A stretch of DNA of 12,838 nucleotides from Pseudomonadota bacterium. Its GTDB lineage: Bacteria > Pseudomonadota > Alphaproteobacteria > Acetobacterales > Acetobacteraceae. The translations under genes and the position numbers were made by a program. The DNA is taken from the NCBI GenBank assembly GCA_021808185.1, contig JAKBCB010000053.1:1-12838 (forward strand), written 5' to 3'. Under the pieces are notes generated by a model. The model saw nothing but the letters and a program-made list of their open reading frames with translations, was not told the origin of the DNA and did no database searches. Shown piece by piece: positions 6,485 to 12,838 of this stretch (its first letter is position 1; each line of letters starts with the position of its first letter).

Positions 6485-7684
6485 TCAGGACACGATCTCC
6501 GCGAGCATCAGCGCCACGGCGAGGGATGCGGCGGCTGGCGGCACCCACCCGGCAACCGTGAAGCTGCCCGCGACTGGCGGAGCGTGGCGTCGCAGGCGCC
6601 ACAGCGCCGTGTCCACCAGCGCGAAGATGCCGAGCGTGACCGCGTTGGCGAACACCAGCAGGTGCTCGAACGGGATGAACAAGGCCGCCGCCAGCACAAG
6701 GGCGCCGGCAAGCCCTGTCGCCCACGCCGGCGTATGGGTTCGTGGATGGACGCGCCCGAGGATCGCCGGCAACTGGCCGTTGCGCGCCATACCGTAGAAC
6801 AGCCGCGCGAGCATGACGATCTGCACCAGGACACCGTTGGCCACCGCAATGCTGCCCACGGCGGCGAAGACCGAGGCGTTCGTGCCTTCGAACAGGCCGA
6901 GCAGGGCAGTGTCGCTGACGCTGCCAGATTGCACCACGGCGACGGCGACCGCGACATAGAGCACGACGCTCGCCGCGACCGCGCCGAGGATGCCGCGCGG
7001 CACCGTGCGTCGCGGGTCTTTCACTTCCTCCGCGAGGTTGGCCAGTGTTTCAAAGCCGATGAACGCGAAAAACGCGATGAACGCGCCGGCGAGCACACCC
7101 TGCCAGCCTGCCATGCTGGCCGGGATCATGGCGGCCAGACGATACTCCGGTGCGGCAAGAAACCCCGCAACCGTGGCCACGACCAATCCGGCAATCTCGA
7201 CAACGCCCATCGCCGCCGCGAGGCCGACACTCTCGCGTGCGCCGAGAGCGGCGATCCCGGTGAAGCCGGCAACCAAGGCGATCGTCAGCAGCGGCACGGG
7301 CAGCGGCAGCAGGACCACGAGATAATGCACGGCGCCGCGCGCGATCGACGCCGCCGCGACCGCGACGGCGAGGACCATCGCCGCCCCGACCAGCCGGGCC
7401 AGCCGGTCGGAGCCAAACCCGTGCCGCACATAGGCGACCGCCCCCGACGCCTCCGGGTAACGCCCTGCAAGCTCGGCATAGCACAGACCCGTCAACCCAG
7501 CGGCGATGCCGGCCAGCAAGAAGGACAGCGGTGCCGCCCCGCCTGCCCGGCCAATGACAGCGCCGATGGCGACATAGATCCCGGCGCCGACGATCAGGCC
7601 CAGGCCATAAAGGACCAGGGGCCAGAACGTGAGCACACGCCGCAGTTGCGGCGGATCGGCTGGCGGGAGGGCTGCGCCGGTCAT
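6485..7684 (-). CDS. APC-superfamily amino-acid permease
   Basis: This 399-residue polytopic protein belongs to the amino acid-polyamine-organocation family and probably imports or exchanges an amino acid or amine across the inner membrane. The first helix holds the substrate-binding motif GLIVGAGIYVAIG (family form GxIIGxGIF). The conserved helix 6 to loop stretch reads FFAFIGFETLANLAEEVKDPRRTVPRGI, the family's most diagnostic region. A second conserved loop is RLFYGMARNGQLPAILGRVHPR. I count eleven hydrophobic segments, where most members have twelve, so the last helix appears to be missing and the protein is shorter than usual (about 430-480). The ATG at 7684 has AAGG six bases upstream. 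The gene is convergent with dedA and divergent from the phosphorylase gene, sharing the FNR-like boxes in between. The substrate is not determinable from sequence alone. Confidence 0.92.
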   Translation of the reverse strand: MTGAALPPADPPQLRRVLTFWPLVLYGLGLIVGAGIYVAIGAVIGRAGGAAPLSFLLAGIAAGLTGLCYAELAGRYPEASGAVAYVRHGFGSDRLARLVGAAMVLAVAVAAASIARGAVHYLVVLLPLPVPLLTIALVAGFTGIAALGARESVGLAAAMGVVEIAGLVVATVAGFLAAPEYRLAAMIPASMAGWQGVLAGAFIAFFAFIGFETLANLAEEVKDPRRTVPRGILGAVAASVVLYVAVAVAVVQSGSVSDTALLGLFEGTNASVFAAVGSIAVANGVLVQIVMLARLFYGMARNGQLPAILGRVHPRTHTPAWATGLAGALVLAAALFIPFEHLLVFANAVTLGIFALVDTALWRLRRHAPPVAGSFTVAGWVPPAAASLAVALMLAEIVS

Positions 7685-7776
7685 GCGTGGCCTTGGCTCA
7701 TCCTGCGCGGAAGACGATTGCTTCGACTATCCCGAATACACCCTCGCACACTCCGCAAGGCGATGGCGATACGGCC

Positions 7777-7790
7777 TTGATCTGGATCAC
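7777..7790. promoter_or_regulatory. FNR/FixK-like box 1 (TTGATCTGGATCAC)
   Basis: Seven of the eight fixed bases of TTGA-N6-TCAA match, and the inner bases give the preferred TTGAT-N4-ATCA form. Only the last A is replaced by C. The site lies in the divergent gap between the permease gene (start 7684) and the phosphorylase gene (start 7950). A GATAGT hexamer on the minus strand (7731-7726) could be a -10 for the permease, which would put the box near -64, close to a class I position. No clear -10 is visible for the plus strand at class II distance. Confidence 0.45.
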
Positions 7791-7851
7791 GCAGGCAGGG
7801 CGGAGCAGCGAGGCCGTCGGCGCCATATGGACATGGACGACGCCGCCCGTG

Positions 7852-7865
7852 TTGATCTACGTCAT
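7852..7865. promoter_or_regulatory. FNR/FixK-like box 2 (TTGATCTACGTCAT), degenerate
   Basis: Seven of the eight fixed bases of TTGA-N6-TCAA match, with the last base T instead of A. It begins with the same TTGATCT as box 1, and the two centres are exactly 75 bases apart. It lies 84 bases before the phosphorylase start. The match is weaker than box 1 because the right inner base is G instead of A. Confidence 0.25.
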
Positions 7866-7949
7866 GGGAGCAGCCTTGGCCGCGTGAGAAGGCCGTCCCG
7901 GAACATCGCGGGCCGCCGCGGCCCGGGCTGAAGGATCGGGGGTACGCGC

Positions 7950-9491
7950 ATGCCGAAGCCCGTCACCGGCGATCAGGTGGCAGCGCAGCACGGCGTGGCC
8001 TTGCAGGTGCGCCGCCTGGCGCTGGACACCGGGCGCGAGAATGTTGCCGTGGTGCTGGCCGGGTCCGCGTCCCTGCGGCCTGAGGTGTTCCGCAGCTTCA
8101 GCCGGGTGGCGATCACGGTCGGCGAACGCACGGTCATCGCCACGCTGATGACCTCCGATGACCCGGCGCTGATCGGGCCGACGGAGCTGGGGCTGGCCGA
8201 GCCGGCGTTCCGCCGCCTGGGCGAGCCGGAGGGAACCACCGTCCGGCTGTCGCCGATCGCGCCGCCCGAGAGTGTCGATGCGGTGCGCCGCAAGATCAAC
8301 GGGCGCACATTGGCGACCGCGGACATCGAAGCCATCGTGCGGGACATCGCAACCTACCGCTACGCGGATATCGAAATCGCGGCGTTCCTGGTCGGCGCGG
8401 CAAGCTTCATGTCCACCGAGGAATTGCTCGCGTTGACCCGCGCGATGGCCGATGCCGGCACGCGCCTTGTCTGGAAGCGGCCACTCGTCGTGGACAAGCA
8501 CTGCATTGGCGGGATTCCCGGCAACCGCACGTCGATGATCGTGGTGCCGATCGTCGCGGCGCATGGGTTGCTGATACCCAAGACCTCCTCGCGTGCCATC
8601 ACCTCGCCCGCCGGCACGGCGGATACCATGGAGGTGCTGGCGCGGGTCGATCTGGATGTCGACGAAATGCGGCGCGTGGTCGAGACGTGCGGGGGCTGTC
8701 TGGTCTGGGGCGGCCATGTGCGGCTTTCGCCGGCGGACGACGTGCTGATCAGCGTCGAACGCCCGCTCGGCATCGACAATCGGGAATTGATGGTCGCCTC
8801 GATCATGTCGAAGAAGCTCGCGGCTGGCTCCACGCGGCTGCTGATCGACATTCCCGTGGGGCCGCACGCCAAAGTACATGACGCCGACGAAGCCATGCGT
8901 CTGCGCAAACTGTTCGAGTTCCTGGGCGATCGTCTCGGGCTGCCGACCGATGTCGTGATCACCGATGGTCGCCAGCCGATCGGCACCGGCATCGGCCCGG
9001 TGCTCGAAGCGCGAGACGTGATGCAGGTGCTGTCGAACGACCCGGCGGCACCGGCGGATCTTCGCGAAAAGGCGCTGCGGATCGCGGGCCACGTTCTGGA
9101 ATACGATCCGGCGCTGCGTGGCGGGGCCGGCTATGCGCGCGCGAAGGAGTTGCTGGATGGCGGCGGCGCGCTGGCGGCGATGCAGCGGATCATCGACGCA
9201 CAGGGACCGCCGCCGACACGCGCGACGCTTGGCCATCTGACCGAGGAGATTGTCGCCGAACAGGCCGGCGTTGTCGCTGCGATCGACAATCTGCGGTTGA
9301 ATCGGCTGGCCCGGCTGGCAGGCGCGCCGATCGAGAAAGGCGCCGGCATCTCGATCCACAAAAAAGTCGGCGACCACGTCGATCGCGGCGAGCCGCTGTA
9401 CCGCGTCCACGCGAGTGAGCCGTTCGAATTCGATTCCGCCGTGACCGCCGCGCGCCGGGAGCACGGGTATCGGTTTCTGGACCGGCCGTGA
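7950..9491 (+). CDS. AMP phosphorylase-type protein (thymidine phosphorylase family)
   Basis: This 513-residue protein is built like archaeal AMP phosphorylase and not like E. coli DeoA: it has an extra N-terminal domain of about 100 residues before the pyrimidine-nucleoside phosphorylase fold. The characterised archaeal enzymes convert a nucleoside 5'-monophosphate plus phosphate into base and ribose 1,5-bisphosphate. The phosphate-binding loop reads VDKHCIGGIPGNRTS (181-195), and the family signature is KTSSRAITSPAGTADTMEVL (211-230), with S213, R215, D225 and E228 in place. A basic MSKKLAAGS (286-294) follows, and the C-terminal lipoyl-like fold ends in ISIHKKVGDHVDRGEPLYRV. The ATG at 7950 has GGGGG seven bases upstream. 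The beta-CASP ribonuclease gene follows 39 bases later, probably in one transcript. Bacterial members of this group are usually annotated 'thymidine phosphorylase family', but the architecture argues for nucleotide rather than nucleoside substrates. That substrate call is inference from the family. Confidence 0.92.
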   Translation: MPKPVTGDQVAAQHGVALQVRRLALDTGRENVAVVLAGSASLRPEVFRSFSRVAITVGERTVIATLMTSDDPALIGPTELGLAEPAFRRLGEPEGTTVRLSPIAPPESVDAVRRKINGRTLATADIEAIVRDIATYRYADIEIAAFLVGAASFMSTEELLALTRAMADAGTRLVWKRPLVVDKHCIGGIPGNRTSMIVVPIVAAHGLLIPKTSSRAITSPAGTADTMEVLARVDLDVDEMRRVVETCGGCLVWGGHVRLSPADDVLISVERPLGIDNRELMVASIMSKKLAAGSTRLLIDIPVGPHAKVHDADEAMRLRKLFEFLGDRLGLPTDVVITDGRQPIGTGIGPVLEARDVMQVLSNDPAAPADLREKALRIAGHVLEYDPALRGGAGYARAKELLDGGGALAAMQRIIDAQGPPPTRATLGHLTEEIVAEQAGVVAAIDNLRLNRLARLAGAPIEKGAGISIHKKVGDHVDRGEPLYRVHASEPFEFDSAVTAARREHGYRFLDRP

Positions 9492-9530
9492 ACGGCACGG
9501 CCAGCGTCGTCGTCGTCAAGGGGTGGTAAA

Positions 9531-11132
9531 ATGACTGTCTCCGTCAGCTTTTTCGGTGCGGCACGGACCGTAACGGGATCGTGCATGCTGCTGGAGACGG
9601 ATCGCGCGCGCGTGCTGGTGGATTGCGGCATGTTCCAAGGCAACAAGACGCTGAAGGCGCTCAACTACCAGGAATTCCCGTTCGCGCCCTCCAGCATCGA
9701 CGCGGTCCTGCTCACCCATGCCCACATCGATCACAGCGGGTTGCTGCCAAAGCTGCTGCGCGAAGGTTTCGCGGGGGCGATCCATGCGACACGCGGCACC
9801 AGGGAACTCTGTTCGGCGATGCTGCCCGATTCCGGGCATATCCAGGAATTCGAAGTGGAGATGCTGAACCGCCGCAATCGGCGGCATGGAAGGCCCACGG
9901 TCACGCCGATCTACACCAAGGCGGATGGCGTCGCCGCCCTGCATGCCTTCCGCGCGGTCGGCTATCGGGAATGGTGCGAACCGGCCGCCGGCATGCGCGC
10001 GCGGTTCTGGAACGCGGGCCATATCCTCGGGTCGGCTTCGATCGAGATCGAGCTGGAGCGGCAAGGTGCCGGCAAGCATCCCCTGCGCCTTCTGGTCTCC
10101 GGCGACCTCGGGCCGAGGGAAAAAGCGTTGCAGGAGCCACCAGAGTCACCGAACGGCCTCGACTATGTGTTCTGCGAGTCAACCTATGGCGATGTCGATC
10201 GCCCCCCGATATCCGCAGCCGTGCGCCGCTCGCATTTCGCCGCCGAAATCCGCGCCGCCGTCAACGACGAAGCGCCGCTGCTGATCCCCGCCTTCGCGGT
10301 GGAGCGCACCCAGGAACTGCTTGTCGATCTGGTGTTGCTGATGCAGTCCGGTGAAATTCCGTCGTCGCCGATCTACATCGACTCACCGTTGGCCACGCGG
10401 GCGACGGAGATCTTCATCCGCAACGCGGGCGACCTTGACCCCGATGTGGATGTCTCCGGCTCGTTGCGGTCGCCGCTGCTGCGGTTCACCGAAACCGAGG
10501 ATGAGAGCAGGGCGATCGGCGACGTGGCCGGATTCAAGATCATTCTGGCCGGCAGCGGCATGTGCGACGCGGGCCGCATCCGGCACCATCTGCGGCACTG
10601 GCTGTGGCACCCGAAGGCGACGGTGCTGCTGACGGGCTATCAGGCCGCCGGGACACTCGGACGCATTCTTCAGGACGGCGCAAAATCGGTCAGAATTCAG
10701 GGCGATGAGGTCAGCGTGCGCGCCCGCATCGGGTGGATCGACGATTATTCGGGCCACGCGGATTGCGGCGAACTCGCGGCCTGGATCGCGGCGCGGCAAC
10801 CGATCGCGCGCGGGCTGTTTCTGACACACGGGGAGGAGCCGGCGATTTCCGGCCTCGCGGCCCGTGTGCAAGGCAGTTTCGCCGACCCCAGCGCGGTCAT
10901 CCGCCCGGTTCTGGACGATGTTTATGACCTCACGCCCACCGGCGCACGCGCGCGCACGCCGCCTGCGTCCAGGCGCGTGGACCCGGACCTTGTGAGCCGG
11001 ATGGACTGGCACAACGAGCGCTCCCGCTTGCTGCTGGAGATTTCGTCGCGGCTGGAGGCGGCGGCCGACGACCATGCGCGGGCCGAGATGGTGCGGCGGC
11101 TGCGCCAGGCCATCGACAGCGGCGCCGCGTGA
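9531..11132 (+). CDS. Beta-CASP metallo-beta-lactamase ribonuclease (CPSF-like)
   Basis: This 533-residue protein belongs to the MBL-fold/beta-CASP/RMMBL class, which includes the RNases Thermus TTHA0252 and CPSF73. The zinc motif is THAHIDHSG, with H63, H65, D67 and H68. Further metal ligands lie in NAGHILGSASIEIE (near 160) and SGDLG. The beta-CASP insert contains FCESTYGD (motif A region), AFAVERTQELL and YIDSPLATRATEIF. Motif B is in DAGRIRHHLRHWL, and the RMMBL part has TGYQAAGTLGRIL and motif C in DDYSGHADCGELAAWI. All catalytic motifs are present, so it should act as a zinc-dependent RNA endo- or exonuclease in the cytoplasm. The C-terminal tail (about 475-533, LVSRMDWHNERSRLLLEISS onward) is a helical extension. 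The ATG at 9531 is preceded by AAGGGG. It is the second gene of a two-gene unit with the phosphorylase, which suggests the two act on the products of RNA decay. Confidence 0.92.
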   Translation: MTVSVSFFGAARTVTGSCMLLETDRARVLVDCGMFQGNKTLKALNYQEFPFAPSSIDAVLLTHAHIDHSGLLPKLLREGFAGAIHATRGTRELCSAMLPDSGHIQEFEVEMLNRRNRRHGRPTVTPIYTKADGVAALHAFRAVGYREWCEPAAGMRARFWNAGHILGSASIEIELERQGAGKHPLRLLVSGDLGPREKALQEPPESPNGLDYVFCESTYGDVDRPPISAAVRRSHFAAEIRAAVNDEAPLLIPAFAVERTQELLVDLVLLMQSGEIPSSPIYIDSPLATRATEIFIRNAGDLDPDVDVSGSLRSPLLRFTETEDESRAIGDVAGFKIILAGSGMCDAGRIRHHLRHWLWHPKATVLLTGYQAAGTLGRILQDGAKSVRIQGDEVSVRARIGWIDDYSGHADCGELAAWIAARQPIARGLFLTHGEEPAISGLAARVQGSFADPSAVIRPVLDDVYDLTPTGARARTPPASRRVDPDLVSRMDWHNERSRLLLEISSRLEAAADDHARAEMVRRLRQAIDSGAA

Positions 11133-11175
11133 GCGCCGCCCCGTCCGGCGGTTGCGTGATCTTGCCGCGACCGTT
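11133..11175. other. Short gap between convergent genes
   Basis: The 43 bases between the ribonuclease gene and the convergent dehydratase gene contain a small inverted repeat, CCGCC and GGCGG around a six-base loop, without a T-run. It may serve as a weak bidirectional transcription end, but no good intrinsic terminator is visible. Confidence 0.3.
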
Positions 11176-12838
11176 CTAGGCGATCTGCGGCTCCGGACTC
11201 TCGCCCGGCGCGCCGTCGAGGAAATCGAAATCGCAGCCCAGATGCGCCTGCGTCACCGCGCGGCGGTACAGTGCAACGTAGCCGCGATCCCCGCCGGGAA
11301 GTTTGGGCTGCACCCAGGCGGCGCGGCGGCGGGCCAATTCTTCGGCGGAGACCAACAGATCCAGCCGCCGGTTCGGGACATCCAGCAAAATGCGGTCGCC
11401 GTCGCGCACGAGACCGAGCGGGCCGCCGATGGCGGCTTCGGGGGAGACGTGCAGCACGCAGGCGCCGTAACTGGTGCCGCTCATGCGCGCGTCCGAGATG
11501 CGCACCATGTCGCGCACGCCTTGTTGCAGCAGTTTTTTCGGAATCGGCAACTGGCCCCATTCCGGCATGCCGGGCGCGCCGACGGGGCCGGCGTTCTGGA
11601 GCACGATGACCGACTCGGCGGTCACATCGAGGTCGTCGCGGTCGATGCGCGCCTTGAGATCGACGATGTCCTTGAACACGACGGCGGGGCCTTCGTGCAC
11701 CATGAGCCGTTCCTCGGCCGCCGCCGGCTTGATGACGGCGCCATCGGGCGCGAGCGTGCCGCGCAGCACCGCCGTGCTGCCGGGGCCTTTCACCGGGTTG
11801 TCGAGCGTGCGGATCACGTCCGGGTTGTAGATCTCGGCGCCGGCAATCGCCTCGCCCAGCGTCCCGCCGGTGACGGTCAGCGCATCGAGATGCAGGCGCG
11901 AGGACAGTTGCACGAGCAGCGCCCGCAGGCCGCCGGCGTAATAGAAATCCTCCATGACATACGTGCCGGAGGGCTTGATGTTGGCCAGCAGCGGGATGCC
12001 CTGGGCCACGCGGTCGAACGTGTCCATGCTGACATCGACGCCGGCGCGGCGCGCCATGGCAAGCAGATGCACGATGGCGTTGGTCGAGCCGCCGATGGCC
12101 ATGTCGGTGACGATGGCGTTTTCGAACGATTCGGCCGTCATGATGTCGGTGGGACGCAAATCTTCCCAGACCATGTCCACGATGCGCCGCCCGCTGGCCG
12201 AGGCCATGCGCGGGTGGCTGGCATCGACGGCGGGGATGGCGGACGCGCCGGGCAGGCTGATGCCCATGGCCTCGGCGATGGACATCATGGTGGCCGCCGT
12301 GCCCATCGTCATGCAGGTGCCGGCGGACCGGGCGATGCCGTCCTCCAGCGCGCTCCATTCGCTCTCGCCGATCAGGCCGGCGCGGCGGTCGGCCCAGTAT
12401 TTCCATACGTCGGTGCCGGAGCCGAGGGTGACGTTCTTCCAGTGCCCGCGCAGCATCGGGCCGGCGGGAACGTAGATGGCGGGGATGTTGGCGGACAGCG
12501 CGCCCATCAGCAGCGCGGGCGTGGTCTTGTCGCAGCCGCCCATCAGCACGACGCCATCGACAGGGTGGGAGCGGATGATCTCCTCGACTTCCATCGCGAG
12601 GAAATTGCGATACAGCATCGTCGTCGGCTTCATCATCTGCTCGCCGAGCGACATCGCCGGCAGCTCCACGGCAAAGCCGCCGGCGGACTGGATGCCGCGC
12701 GTGACATCCTTCACCCGCTCGGGGAAATGCGTGTGGCAGGTGTTCAGGCTGTTCCAGGTGTTGACGATGCCGATCACCGGGCGGCCGGTGAATTCGTCGC
12801 GGGAAAAGCCCATCTGCTTCATGCGCGACCGGTGGCCG
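11176..12838 (-). CDS. IlvD/EDD-family sugar-acid dehydratase, L-arabinonate dehydratase type (N-terminus cut)
   Basis: The visible 553 codons match the iron-sulfur dehydratases that convert aldonic acids to 2-keto-3-deoxy acids. The sequence resembles the Rhizobium L-arabinonate dehydratase group more than IlvD itself, judging by TWNSLNTCHTHFPERV, EELARRRAAW and the ending QAHLGCDFDFL. Counting from the Met at 12822, the cluster cysteines are C29 (NTCHTH), C97 (GGCDKTTP) and C170 (AGTCMTMGTA). K99, in GGCDK, is the lysine that is carbamylated and binds magnesium in this family. The catalytic serine is S448 in DARMSGTSYGA. The frame stays open from 12822 to the window edge and reads GHRSR, as in the RSR that precedes this point in relatives, so the Met at 12822 is not the true start and some N-terminal residues lie outside. 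Substrates of this group include L-arabinonate, D-fuconate and D-galactonate; the exact one is uncertain. Together with the sugar importer at the other end of the window it suggests non-phosphorylative sugar breakdown. Confidence 0.93.
   Translation of the reverse strand, partial: GHRSRMKQMGFSRDEFTGRPVIGIVNTWNSLNTCHTHFPERVKDVTRGIQSAGGFAVELPAMSLGEQMMKPTTMLYRNFLAMEVEEIIRSHPVDGVVLMGGCDKTTPALLMGALSANIPAIYVPAGPMLRGHWKNVTLGSGTDVWKYWADRRAGLIGESEWSALEDGIARSAGTCMTMGTAATMMSIAEAMGISLPGASAIPAVDASHPRMASASGRRIVDMVWEDLRPTDIMTAESFENAIVTDMAIGGSTNAIVHLLAMARRAGVDVSMDTFDRVAQGIPLLANIKPSGTYVMEDFYYAGGLRALLVQLSSRLHLDALTVTGGTLGEAIAGAEIYNPDVIRTLDNPVKGPGSTAVLRGTLAPDGAVIKPAAAEERLMVHEGPAVVFKDIVDLKARIDRDDLDVTAESVIVLQNAGPVGAPGMPEWGQLPIPKKLLQQGVRDMVRISDARMSGTSYGACVLHVSPEAAIGGPLGLVRDGDRILLDVPNRRLDLLVSAEELARRRAAWVQPKLPGGDRGYVALYRRAVTQAHLGCDFDFLDGAPGESPEPQIA

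Noticed and set aside
6584..7780. A 398-codon plus-strand frame opposite the amino-acid permease
   Set aside because: It is a hydrophilic shadow of a highly hydrophobic membrane protein gene and has no domain or ribosome binding site.
7687..7887. A 66-codon plus-strand frame in the permease-phosphorylase gap, with a hydrophobic end
   Set aside because: It lacks a ribosome binding site, starts opposite the permease start codon, and covers both FNR-like boxes, so the stretch is better read as a regulatory region.
7910..7924. Inverted repeat GGGCC-N5-GGCCC just before the phosphorylase ribosome binding site
   Set aside because: Arms of five G/C bases are common in sequence of this composition; with no T-run and no second copy I do not call it a terminator or operator.
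7857..9464. A 535-codon open frame on the minus strand
   Set aside because: It is the antisense shadow of the phosphorylase gene, whose plus-strand frame carries all family motifs; the shadow is rich in Arg, His and Gln and matches no family.
10922..12406. A 494-codon minus-strand frame overlapping the dehydratase gene
   Set aside because: It runs in another frame of the same strand as the dehydratase, is extremely Arg/His/Gly-rich and would overlap both the dehydratase and the ribonuclease gene.

Overview
The window is very GC-rich, with strong GC bias at third codon positions and long antisense shadow frames over almost every gene. Together with the gene families present (HlyD/FtsX efflux, an IlvD/EDD sugar-acid dehydratase, a GtsA-like sugar-binding protein, FNR/FixK-type boxes), this suggests a heterotrophic proteobacterium. 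Codon use and protein sequence lean towards Alphaproteobacteria (Rhodospirillales/Acetobacteraceae-like), but the sequence alone does not prove this. I see no rRNA, tRNA, CRISPR array, insertion sequence or phage gene.

Layout. (1) Positions 1-998, minus: the first 332 codons of an exported sugar-binding protein of an ABC importer, cut by the window edge. A 471-base intergenic region upstream (999-1469) carries its likely promoter, with a TTGACA -35 box and several copies of an ATGCCC half-site. (2) Positions 1470-5858, minus: a compact three-gene efflux operon in the order ATPase, FtsX-type permease, HlyD-type adaptor, with overlapping or near-touching junctions. (3) Positions 5972-6475, plus: a short DedA-family membrane protein, divergent from the efflux operon. 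The gap between them holds a perfect TTGA-N6-TCAA (FNR/FixK-type) site. (4) Positions 6485-7684, minus: an APC-family amino-acid permease, convergent with dedA. (5) Positions 7950-11132, plus: a two-gene unit encoding an archaeal-AMP-phosphorylase-type protein and a beta-CASP metallo-beta-lactamase ribonuclease. Upstream, in the gap shared with the permease, lie two further FNR-like boxes. (6) Positions 11176-12838, minus: an IlvD/EDD dehydratase of the L-arabinonate dehydratase type, its N-terminus cut by the window edge.

How the genes may work together. The two ends fit sugar uptake and non-phosphorylative sugar-acid breakdown. The middle looks like a stress or low-oxygen block: efflux, a DedA protein, a permease and a ribonuclease-nucleotide phosphorylase pair, with FNR-like boxes in both divergent promoter regions. 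The most interesting idea is the phosphorylase-RNase pair. The RNase could release nucleoside 5'-monophosphates and the phosphorylase could split them with phosphate into free base and ribose 1,5-bisphosphate, feeding RNA into carbon or PRPP metabolism under starvation or oxygen limitation. The gene identities are well supported by motifs. The pathway link and the FNR control are inference.
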